Of a DNA stretch of 44,503 bases, positions 1 to 6,702 are shown one piece after another (positions within the stretch are counted from its first letter, which is position 1; the number at the start of each line of letters is the position of its first letter). Source of the DNA: an uncultured Alphaproteobacteria bacterium. GTDB taxonomy: Bacteria; Pseudomonadota; Alphaproteobacteria; Sphingomonadales; SMXR01. The DNA lies in the NCBI GenBank assembly GCA_937126915.1, contig CAKZLM010000037.1, positions 1-44,503 on the forward strand, in the 5' to 3' direction. The position numbers were made by a program, and so were the translations under genes. Under the pieces are notes generated by a model. It did not search any database and was not told the origin of the DNA. It saw only the letters and a program-made list of their open reading frames with translations.

Positions 1-2
1 TG

Positions 3-266
3 GATAGTTCTGCCAATCCTAAGCGTGCGTTCTGCCAAGATGTGTTGACCTGGGAAGATCGTTTCTATACAGACCTACACGGCTTGTATCGCTCTGCGGT
101 TGAAACTTACACCGCTGGCGTTCAAGAACGTCACCGCGATCTAATGCCTGTTTACCTTGACTTCATGCAAAAGCGTGATGCCATTGTAAATGGCGCCTTG
201 AAAGACTTTAACGATGCTTATGCAAGTGCGGGTCTAACTGGGATTATTCCAAAGAAAGTTGATTAA
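3..266 (+). CDS. 3' end of an unidentified gene (open at left edge)
   Basis: The reading frame is open from base 3 to a TAA at 264-266, so only the last 87 codons are present and the true start lies outside the window. An internal GTG at 42 is not a credible start because the frame continues upstream without a stop. The fragment is hydrophilic and looks helical, with many Tyr, Asp, Glu and Arg residues and no membrane segment. It ends in IIPKKVD. I do not recognise the family. A strong terminator follows 26 bases after the stop, so this is the last gene of its transcript. Confidence 0.75.
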   Translation, partial: DSSANPKRAFCQDVLTWEDRFYTDLHGLYRSAVETYTAGVQERHRDLMPVYLDFMQKRDAIVNGALKDFNDAYASAGLTGIIPKKVD

Positions 267-291
267 GCTTATTTAGAAAATGGGTTAAATT

Positions 292-320
292 GAGGGGGCC
301 TCTTGGCTCCCTCTTTTTTT
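292..320 (+). terminator. Rho-independent terminator
   Basis: A 9-bp stem (292-300 pairing with 305-313, one G-U pair) with a TCTT loop is followed directly by a run of T to 320. It sits just after the stop of the partial gene ending at 266. Confidence 0.85.
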
Positions 321-353
321 GTGGCCTCCGTATCCTCCCTTTAGTCGTCACAT

Positions 354-393
354 GAGGCGCGCTCAAGGCTGTAAAGGCTTTCGCCTCTTTTTT
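354..393 (+). terminator. Weak terminator-like hairpin
   Basis: GAGGCG (354-359) can pair with CGCCTC (382-387), which is followed by six T. The loop is long (22 bases), so this may be a back-up terminator or chance. The 3' arm overlaps GGCTTTCGCC (376-385), the reverse complement of the repeat at 471-480. Confidence 0.3.
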
Positions 394-426
394 GTAGCCT
401 CTGCGATCATAGCGTTCAGTCTATCG

Positions 427-530
427 AATTGCGAAAGCAATTGCGAGCCTTCAGCACGTTTCATCGCGCAGGCGAAAGCCGCAGCGGGAAACACAATTAA
501 GCGAAAGCAATTGCGAGCCTTCAGCACGTT
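427..530. repeat. Intergenic 30-bp direct repeat pair with GCGAAAGC mini-hairpins
   Basis: An identical 30-base segment occurs at 431-460 and again at 501-530, offset by 70 bases. Each copy begins with GCGAAAGC, a sequence known to fold into a very stable small hairpin. A third GCGAAAGC core lies between them at 472-479, and its inverse GGCTTTCGCC is at 376-385. At 427-442 the first copy forms a perfect 6-bp stem with a GAAA loop. No convincing gene covers 267-746; the short open frames here look like chance. The array resembles decayed REP-like intergenic repeats. Confidence 0.7.
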
Positions 531-637
531 ACACTGGACGACCAAGGGGAGGATCGGGAAACTTACAAAATAAATTACCCCACCCTAAATTTTTTATAGG
601 TTTTGCTGCGTACGAATTTTTAATAGAAATAAAGAAA

Positions 638-725
638 GGCGATCAGGGTACCCGTTTAGACCCTGCAAAGTTTAAACAATCTGTTTCTTTTAAATACCAA
701 ACCCTTACTCACCGCCCTGATCGCC
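638..725. other. Long inverted repeat; candidate structured RNA
   Basis: GGCGATCAGGG (638-648) and CCCTGATCGCC (715-725) are perfect 11-bp inverted repeats enclosing 66 bases, which would give an RNA of roughly 90-100 nt with a strong closing stem. Read on the minus strand the closing stem is followed by TTTCTTTATTT, a plausible termination tract; on the plus strand it is followed by ACTTTTGTTT. It lies just downstream of the minus-strand gene ending at 747. It could be a small RNA, or an elaborate terminator for that gene. I do not recognise an Rfam family. Confidence 0.4.
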
Positions 726-746
726 ACTTTTGTTTCCTCTTCAACA

Positions 747-1421
747 TCAAGTGCCTGCTGTGGTTAAAAAACCGCGAATAATTTCTGAACGGATCACTTG
801 AAAAGTTGCAAAGTCCATCAAGGCCAAAAACACGGCATAGGGCCACATGGTTTTTAACACATGCTTAAACATCAAAATTTCGGCATAAAGAACCCACGCC
901 GCCGTCGCCATCAAAATGTAATTATCGGCTTCTATGGGTACTAAACGAAATTCCGTCAAAATATGGTAAGGCAAAAACATCGCAATGGCAAAAACCCGTG
1001 CCCAATGATAGCCTGAAATAAAGCGAATAAAATGTTGTCCAAGGTTTAAAATGCGCACCAAATAAAACATCGCCACCGCAAACACCAACCATGCAACAAC
1101 ATAACCAATCCACAAGACCCAGTCAGGGGTGGAATGCATGCCATCTGCGGTTTCAGAAAGCCCTTCTAAATACATCGTTAAAAAATAAATTGGGCTAGCA
1201 AATAAAAGCGCTGCAAAAGACCGAAACACCGCACGACCAGAAAACTCTAAAAACTTAAACCCTTCAACATCCCAAAACACAATAGCGCGCCAACCCGCAT
1301 ATAGGCCGCGTGCCACATGCTCGCCAAAGCCCATGCTGCGGTCAAACTGTGGTGATCGCTGGTGCTGTTGCTTTTGTTGCTGGGGCGGCATTTGCCGGTT
1401 TTTAGGTTGTTTTTTTGCCAT
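747..1421 (-). CDS. Hypothetical multi-pass membrane protein
   Basis: A 224-residue protein with a Gln/Lys-rich soluble N-terminus (about residues 1-30, many Q, K and P) followed by about five hydrophobic segments (near 66-86, 102-124, 140-156, 165-184 and 188-208). I do not recognise a named family or any catalytic motif. The start is an ATG preceded by GGAGTAA. It lies 19 bases downstream of the HAD nucleotidase gene on the same strand, so the two are probably co-transcribed, but that does not reveal its role. An inner-membrane location is inferred from the hydrophobic segments. Confidence 0.75.
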   Translation of the reverse strand: MAKKQPKNRQMPPQQQKQQHQRSPQFDRSMGFGEHVARGLYAGWRAIVFWDVEGFKFLEFSGRAVFRSFAALLFASPIYFLTMYLEGLSETADGMHSTPDWVLWIGYVVAWLVFAVAMFYLVRILNLGQHFIRFISGYHWARVFAIAMFLPYHILTEFRLVPIEADNYILMATAAWVLYAEILMFKHVLKTMWPYAVFLALMDFATFQVIRSEIIRGFLTTAGT

Positions 1422-1440
1422 TATGAATTACTCCACATTC

Positions 1441-2151
1441 TTATCCATGAACCAATTGATGTAACCAGCCACTAAGAGCTGGTATCTCAACATCAATATG
1501 GTTAGGCGAATGATCCATCTTGCCCCATTGGCAGTTGGCATTAACCCACACAGTTGCCATGCCTAAGTCTGAGGCGGGGATCAAATTCCGGGCCATATCT
1601 TCCACCATAACGGCCGTTTCGGGATCGACATCAAAATGACGCAAAAAACTGTCATAGGCGTCTTTGTTGGGTTTGGGTGAATAATTGGCAAGGGCAATAT
1701 CAAACACGCCTTCGATGTCATCTTCAATGCCCAAACGTGCCAAAACACGATCAGCATGTGGCACATCACCATTGGTAAACACCAGCTTTCGCCCTTCAAG
1801 ACCAGTGATGGCCTCAGCCAGTTTTTTGTCATAAGCCACCGACGTCAGGTCAACATCATGGACATAATCCAAAAAATCACGCGGGTCGATGGCATGGTTT
1901 TCCATCAAGCCTTTCAAGGTGGTACCGTAATCACGCAAATAATCTTTTTGCACCTTGCGCGCCTCAACCGCGTCTAAGTTTAAAAGATTTGAAATAAAGC
2001 TGCCCATGCGCACATCAATTTGCTTAAAGACATCGGTATTGGCATCATAAAGCGTGTTATCCAGGTCAAAGACCCAAACCACATCAGGGCCTTTATGCAA
2101 GCGTTCTAAGCGTTGGCTTTTATCTTTATTTTGTAACTTATCACTGGTCAT
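1441..2151 (-). CDS. HAD-family pyrimidine 5'-nucleotidase
   Basis: A haloacid dehalogenase superfamily hydrolase of 236 residues. Motif I is FDLDNTLYD, with the nucleophile Asp29 and acid/base Asp31. Motif II is VFTNGD, motif III is the Lys in SPKPNKDAY, and motif IV is MVEDMARN with the second metal-binding acids. The overall order and the TLYD variant match the pyrimidine 5'-nucleotidase (yeast SDT1-like) subgroup, cytosolic enzymes that dephosphorylate UMP/CMP and related metabolites. The exact substrate is inferred. It is divergent from the DUF2336 gene (75-base gap) and leads the transcript that also carries the membrane protein gene. Confidence 0.85.
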   Translation of the reverse strand: MTSDKLQNKDKSQRLERLHKGPDVVWVFDLDNTLYDANTDVFKQIDVRMGSFISNLLNLDAVEARKVQKDYLRDYGTTLKGLMENHAIDPRDFLDYVHDVDLTSVAYDKKLAEAITGLEGRKLVFTNGDVPHADRVLARLGIEDDIEGVFDIALANYSPKPNKDAYDSFLRHFDVDPETAVMVEDMARNLIPASDLGMATVWVNANCQWGKMDHSPNHIDVEIPALSGWLHQLVHG

Positions 2152-2226
2152 TTACGGTCTTTTCTGTCTAAATAATAACGACATATGTTTGTCGGGCATG
2201 CATAACAGGTTGAAGGGTGTTTTTCC

Positions 2227-3459
2227 ATGACCAATGCAAAAAAAGGCGAGATTATTACTTATGATCAAGCCAAAAACATTCTGGAAAAGGAAGATATCGC
2301 GGGGCGCCGCACCATAGCGGGACGAGAAGAAACAGCCCCTGAAATTCTTTATTACATGGCGTCTGAGGATAAAGACGCATCGGTTCGACAAAAGGTTGCT
2401 GGCAACAACAACACCCCTGCCCTAGCCCAAGAAATATTGGCCGATGATGATGCCGATGAAGTGCGCCTTGAACTGGCTCGCAAAATAGGCCGCATCATCC
2501 CTAACCTACGTAATGAAGCCGCGGCCCAATTGCGCGAAACCACGATTAAGATATTAGAGCGTTTGGCCGCCGATGAACTGCCCAAAATCAGACAAATTCT
2601 GGCCCTTGAAATTCAATCAGACGCGCGCATCCCAGTGAATATCGTCAACAAATTAGCCCGCGATAAAGAGGTTGATGTCGCCGCCCCTATTCTGGAATAT
2701 TCACCCCTTTTAAATGATACTGATCTAAAAGAAATTATCGCCGCGGGCATCGCCAAGGAAGCACTGGTTGCCATCGCCAAACGCCAAAACGTCAGCGAAA
2801 ATGTCGCTGATGCCATTGTTGATACCCTAGAGATTCCAGCCGTTGCGGCCCTTTTGACTAACAAAGATGCCACCATCCGCAGCCAAACCATGGACCAAAT
2901 CGTCAAACAGGCAGAAGGCATTGAAGACCTACACGAACCTTTGACCAAGCGCCCAAACCTGTCGCTACGCATTATGAAACGTATTTCCAGCTTTGTGGCG
3001 CGCGCGCTTATTAACAACATGGTCGAACAGCATGGCCTCAGCGATGATGTTGCTAAAGACCTTTTAAAACGCTCGCAAAACAAAATTGATGACATTGCCG
3101 GCGACGAAGATGATATCCAACACATGGAAGATCAGGTTACCAACTTTTATCGACGTGGCATGATTGATGATGAATTTATCGTCAATTGCATAGACAACCA
3201 CCGCCGCAGCATGATCATTCACGCCTTATCGCTGTTAACCGATGTCGATCGCACAAAAATTGATCGTGCCTTCAGCCAAAAAAACGCCCGCGTTATCACC
3301 GCACTTTGTTGGAAGGCGGGCTTTAAAATGCGCACCTCGCTGGAAATTCAAAACCGCCTTATCATGGTCAACCGCGCCCAAGCCGTGCTTGCCAAAGACG
3401 GCCTTCATTACCCCTTCGACGATAATGAAATGCGCAAAATCCTACTGCCATATACATGA
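2227..3459 (+). CDS. DUF2336 domain-containing HEAT-like repeat protein
   Basis: A 410-residue, almost entirely alpha-helical soluble protein. Its first half has repeated helical units of the form 'D-x-VR-x-x-A-x-x' (for example ASVRQKVAGN and DEVRLELARKIG), typical of HEAT-like repeats, and the whole matches the DUF2336 family common in Alphaproteobacteria. The function is unknown; a protein-protein scaffold is the usual guess. The last codons read KILLPYT then TGA. The same seven residues plus a stop reappear at 5610-5633 beyond the KAP gene, with synonymous differences, suggesting that foreign DNA entered at the 3' end of this gene. Confidence 0.85.
   Translation: MTNAKKGEIITYDQAKNILEKEDIAGRRTIAGREETAPEILYYMASEDKDASVRQKVAGNNNTPALAQEILADDDADEVRLELARKIGRIIPNLRNEAAAQLRETTIKILERLAADELPKIRQILALEIQSDARIPVNIVNKLARDKEVDVAAPILEYSPLLNDTDLKEIIAAGIAKEALVAIAKRQNVSENVADAIVDTLEIPAVAALLTNKDATIRSQTMDQIVKQAEGIEDLHEPLTKRPNLSLRIMKRISSFVARALINNMVEQHGLSDDVAKDLLKRSQNKIDDIAGDEDDIQHMEDQVTNFYRRGMIDDEFIVNCIDNHRRSMIIHALSLLTDVDRTKIDRAFSQKNARVITALCWKAGFKMRTSLEIQNRLIMVNRAQAVLAKDGLHYPFDDNEMRKILLPYT
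3436..3459 (+). repeat. Left copy of duplicated DUF2336 3' end (att-like)
   Basis: The final codons of the DUF2336 gene. Bases 3436-3449 are identical to 5610-5623, and the next ten match at seven positions (21 of 24 overall). Both copies encode K-I-L-L-P-Y-T-stop. The pair brackets the KAP gene. Confidence 0.7.
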
Positions 3460-3532
3460 CAAATAATTGTGTTTGACTACACCATCAACCTCCAGTAGCA
3501 TTTTGATCGTGCTTTAAGGGGAATTGATACTC

Positions 3533-5602
3533 ATGTCAGATATGATCGATAAGTCAAAATTAAAAATTTTAGATGACCAACCAACAGAAGAAGATGCTTT
3601 TGGTAGCCACCATAATATCGCAACGGGCCTCAAAAAAATTATTGATGATGACAAAGATGGAAAATCCATCGCCCTACTCGGTGGTTGGGGAACAGGCAAA
3701 AGCACCGTCATTAAAATTCTGCTGAGCCTTTACATTAAAGAAGAAAAACCATCCGAAACTCCCTCCCCAACTTTCATCGAATATGACGCATGGTCCCGCG
3801 AAAACGACCTATTCAAACGATCTTTCCTACAAAACTTGCTAGATAAACTATTTAAAGATCGGGAAAGTAAAAATTATAAAGACCTAAAAATAAAAATCTG
3901 GTCAAACAAACTGGATGTAGAAAAGGATGATAAAAGCGCTATCCATGTCATCATACTAGCCATTAGTATTATGACACTCATGCCATTTGGCTTAAACTTT
4001 TTACCTAACAAGTTCACAGATATTGATCTTTTATCTTCAGATTTCATTTGGTTATTATTATTTTTATCCCCTCTAATATATATGTTTGGTCTGTGGTTTT
4101 GCGGACACACGACCAAACAAGTTCTTTCATCAATTAAAGGCGAAACTGAACCAGAAGTTGCCACTATAGACCAACCCCAAGCTGACTTTATCCATACTTT
4201 CAATGAAATCATTTCTAAGTCAAACCTGAGCGAAAACGATAAAATCATTTTTGTCATTGATAATCTTGACAGGATTGAAGACGAGCACGATCAACAAAAA
4301 ATATGGGGGTCATTATCAGAAATTTTAACTGATATGAAAATTTCTAGGGAAACTGATTTAAGGCAAATTTCCTATCCAAATAATATACCACTTTATTTTA
4401 TTGTCCCCGTCAAACAAGATTTAGACGATAAAGCAAAAGCTCTAAATTTAATAGATAAGTTATTTGATCTAATTATTAATACTTCGAATTACTATCTCAT
4501 CGACTGGGAAAACTATTTTTTGGAGAAAATTACAAAAGCAATTCCGGATATAGACACAACATCGCTAATAAGAATTTGTGCTCAATTAAAAATGGATAAT
4601 GAATTCACGCCTAGAAAAATGATTAAACTCATTAATGATATTTCTCTAAAAATACTATTTTGTGAGGAAGCTGGCCAAAGTTCAAAAAGCGTCATAAACC
4701 CTGAATTCATTGCCGCTTATTTGCTTCACGTCCAAAACACACCATCTGAAGTACAAAAGAATTTATTTCGTCACTCTGCTTTAACAAATATTGGTAGAAA
4801 TTGCCCCGAGGATTTTGGATTTGGCGACGATCAAGATAGAGCTGCAAAAGCGGGGGCTTTATATTTTAATGTCACTATGTCCAATGCTGAGAAAATCACA
4901 CTTAAGAGCAATATTCTACACTGGTTAAAAATAGGGACAGTTATAGAGAATGGCGATTACAAAAACACCGACAATTTTGATTTCATTCTCTCTAATGCTG
5001 TTAACCAATATTTAGAAAATAAAAAAGAAAACTATTTAGCTTATTATATCAATCCTCTTGCAACAATTTATGAGTTAGGAAAGTCCTCAGAATTTATTTA
5101 CAAAGACATCTACAGACTTGCAAAAGCTATTTTCAGCTTGGTTAAAAAGGAAGGCAGCTCTTCTGGAGTTCCTAGTGCTGTAAATCTTAAGAAGGCATTA
5201 AAAATCATCGATCAGTACAATGCAGAGGCTGGGAAGGCCTTTGAAAATATTGACATAGAAAATCTTATAAATTTTATGGGCGATTTCTTAATTTCTGATA
5301 GGTCTTTATTTGGAAATTTAAGAAGGGACCTATCAAATCTATTAGAGAAACAAGGAAAGGATACCCATCTTATAGACACTTTATTTTACTTATCTCAAAA
5401 TGGCTATAATGGTTATCAAAAAATAGATTTATGGTTCTCTACTGATCAGTCAGCAAGCTATGAAAACTTCAGGGCTCTGCTTTCCGACACTCAAACAAAA
5501 GTCAGGGATGGCGACACATTACTAAGTGATCAAAAACTATCTTTCCTAGGTGACATTAGGGTTATCAATGAAAAAAGAGAATACGGTATTACATTTAAAT
5601 GA
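3533..5602 (+). CDS. KAP-family P-loop NTPase with two membrane segments
   Basis: A 689-residue protein if the ATG at 3533 is used; AAGGGG at 3516-3521 suits it, whereas the upstream TTG at 3524 is too close. The Walker A motif GGWGTGKST is at residues 50-58, followed by the KAP-type EYDAW motif near 83-87. Two hydrophobic segments (about 138-157 and 171-190) interrupt the NTPase domain, and Walker B is IIFVIDNLDR at 238-247. This is the classic KAP arrangement, a family that includes Kidins220/ARMS and F-plasmid PifA, which excludes phage T7. The C-terminal half is helical and unassigned. The gene is clearly richer in A/T and in AAT, ATA and TTA codons than its neighbours and has no obvious partner, so it was probably acquired. 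A defence role is inference. Confidence 0.85.
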   Translation: MSDMIDKSKLKILDDQPTEEDAFGSHHNIATGLKKIIDDDKDGKSIALLGGWGTGKSTVIKILLSLYIKEEKPSETPSPTFIEYDAWSRENDLFKRSFLQNLLDKLFKDRESKNYKDLKIKIWSNKLDVEKDDKSAIHVIILAISIMTLMPFGLNFLPNKFTDIDLLSSDFIWLLLFLSPLIYMFGLWFCGHTTKQVLSSIKGETEPEVATIDQPQADFIHTFNEIISKSNLSENDKIIFVIDNLDRIEDEHDQQKIWGSLSEILTDMKISRETDLRQISYPNNIPLYFIVPVKQDLDDKAKALNLIDKLFDLIINTSNYYLIDWENYFLEKITKAIPDIDTTSLIRICAQLKMDNEFTPRKMIKLINDISLKILFCEEAGQSSKSVINPEFIAAYLLHVQNTPSEVQKNLFRHSALTNIGRNCPEDFGFGDDQDRAAKAGALYFNVTMSNAEKITLKSNILHWLKIGTVIENGDYKNTDNFDFILSNAVNQYLENKKENYLAYYINPLATIYELGKSSEFIYKDIYRLAKAIFSLVKKEGSSSGVPSAVNLKKALKIIDQYNAEAGKAFENIDIENLINFMGDFLISDRSLFGNLRRDLSNLLEKQGKDTHLIDTLFYLSQNGYNGYQKIDLWFSTDQSASYENFRALLSDTQTKVRDGDTLLSDQKLSFLGDIRVINEKREYGITFK

Positions 5603-5609
5603 TTTATCT

Positions 5610-5633
5610 AAAATCCTACTGCCTTATACCTAA
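5610..5633 (+). repeat. Right copy of duplicated DUF2336 3' end (att-like)
   Basis: This copy repeats the 14-base core AAAATCCTACTGCC found at 3436-3449 and continues to encode Pro-Tyr-Thr-stop, but with CCT, ACC and TAA in place of CCA, ACA and TGA. It starts seven bases after the KAP stop codon. The three synonymous changes point to a related but diverged DUF2336 allele rather than a fresh duplication. Confidence 0.7.
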
Positions 5634-5667
5634 GGTCGTTAAAATTGATTTTGCCTTTAAGACTTTG

Positions 5668-5683
5668 TTAACTTTTTCTTAAC
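5668..5683 (+). promoter_or_regulatory. CtrA-type binding box
   Basis: TTAACTTTTTCTTAAC fits the alphaproteobacterial CtrA consensus TTAA-N7-TTAAC at every fixed base. It lies 50 bases upstream of the start of the solute-binding-like gene. CtrA is the response regulator controlling motility and cell-cycle genes in this class; its presence in this organism is inferred. Confidence 0.55.
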
Positions 5684-5733
5684 GCCTTGAGCGTAGGCTG
5701 TATCCATAAAAAATATGCTTTTTGGGAATGTAG

Positions 5734-6492
5734 GTGCGTTTATTTAACTCTTTTCTTGGCTTGGTATTGTTGTTGACCAGTACAATACCCGTGCCCGCTT
5801 TTGCGCTTCAGCAAGACGGGGTCAGCATTGCTGTGCTTGATCTGCCGCATCTTTTCCAACCCGATAAGCAAGGCTTTTACGATAAACTTTTTGCTGAGAT
5901 GCAAAAGGCAGGCATTGTAAAGTCATGGCAAATTGTTCCGCCCAACCGCAGTAGCCGCATGATGATGGCTGGCGAGGTTGATTGCAAAGCCCCGCTATCA
6001 CTAAATGTTTCAAAAAAGCTTGGGTTTGAAGAAGGCAGCATCGTTTTCTCAAAACCATTTAATTACACCTTAGGCCACATAGTTTCCCCCAAAGACCACC
6101 CAGCCTTAAAAGACCGCTCGCTGTTAAAAGGTAAATCAGTGGGCACCGTCAAAATGGGTAAAATTTATGGTGTTCCTGAAGAAATGCTATTTGAGCCTGT
6201 TGCTTATCGCAGTTATGATACATTGGTTGAAGCCATTGAGCGTGGCCATGTCGAGTTTGGGTATTTCATCTCGCCCGACCTACACTTTTCTGATCGCGGA
6301 CGCATGTTTTTTACTAAACATAAGAAAAACAGCTTTGTCATATGGCGCGGTATTGAAAGCATTGCCTGCAACAAACAGCATGCCGCCAGCATCCCTAAAA
6401 TGAATGCCGTAATAAATCGCTTCATTGAGAACAACAAATCAAATGCCTACTTATCAGCCACCCTACCCCAGCACGATCTTAGCCAGCCATAA
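5734..6492 (+). CDS. Periplasmic solute-binding-like protein
   Basis: A 252-residue protein starting at GTG 5734 (GGGAA just upstream) with a clear signal peptide: MRLF, a hydrophobic run, then PAFA at residues 21-24 as the likely cleavage site. The rest reads like the type-3 extracellular solute-binding fold: a 'VLDLPHLFQPDKQGFYDKLF' opening, a central LKGKSVGTVKMGKIYG motif at the domain crossover, and a helical 'SYDTLVEAIERGHVEFGYF' stretch. No transporter permease or ATPase gene is nearby, so it may be an orphan sensor or binding protein; the ligand cannot be predicted. A CtrA-type box precedes it. Confidence 0.75.
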   Translation: MRLFNSFLGLVLLLTSTIPVPAFALQQDGVSIAVLDLPHLFQPDKQGFYDKLFAEMQKAGIVKSWQIVPPNRSSRMMMAGEVDCKAPLSLNVSKKLGFEEGSIVFSKPFNYTLGHIVSPKDHPALKDRSLLKGKSVGTVKMGKIYGVPEEMLFEPVAYRSYDTLVEAIERGHVEFGYFISPDLHFSDRGRMFFTKHKKNSFVIWRGIESIACNKQHAASIPKMNAVINRFIENNKSNAYLSATLPQHDLSQP

Positions 6493-6615
6493 CGGTTAGC
6501 ATAAAGACTAGCATAAGCGACTGACCAAAGCTTTTTTCACTTTAACCGCTGCCACCATCACTTTGTCGCAAGGCGATACGGTTTTTTTCGGTTTGAATTG
6601 ACTCTTTGTCGCACT

Positions 6616-6661
6616 GGTCTTAGCGTTTCAAAAGACCGTTGCTGTTAAGTGGGGCAGCAAC
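6616..6661 (+). other. Two tandem hairpins in the leader of the sortilin-like gene
   Basis: GGTCTT (6616-6621) pairs with AAGACC (6632-6637), and immediately after it GTTGCTG (6638-6644) pairs with CAGCAAC (6655-6661). Neither stem is followed by a T run, so they are not standard terminators. They lie 42 bases before the ATG at 6703, and a 10-base repeat CTTTGTCGCA occurs upstream at 6561 and 6604. They may influence stability or translation of the leader. Confidence 0.4.
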
Positions 6662-6702
6662 ATTCATGTAAAATTTAAAAGAAACACCAATAGGGGGAAC
6701 CT

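Noticed and set aside
431-530. CRISPR-like arrangement: two exact 30-base repeats separated by 40 bases
   Set aside because: Only two units, no cas genes in the window, and the 'spacer' contains another copy of the same GCGAAAGC core, which fits a dispersed hairpin repeat better.
319-573. Open frames on both strands in the left intergenic region
   Set aside because: They run across the terminator-like hairpin and the repeats, have no ribosome-binding site and no recognisable protein features.
2613-3125. 170-codon minus-strand frame inside the DUF2336 gene
   Set aside because: It lies entirely antisense to a well-supported gene; its Ser/Met/Arg-rich composition is typical of an antisense shadow.
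3460-5609. Prophage or integrative element carrying KAP
   Set aside because: No integrase, tRNA, phage structural or plasmid genes lie between the repeats; only the single KAP gene is present.
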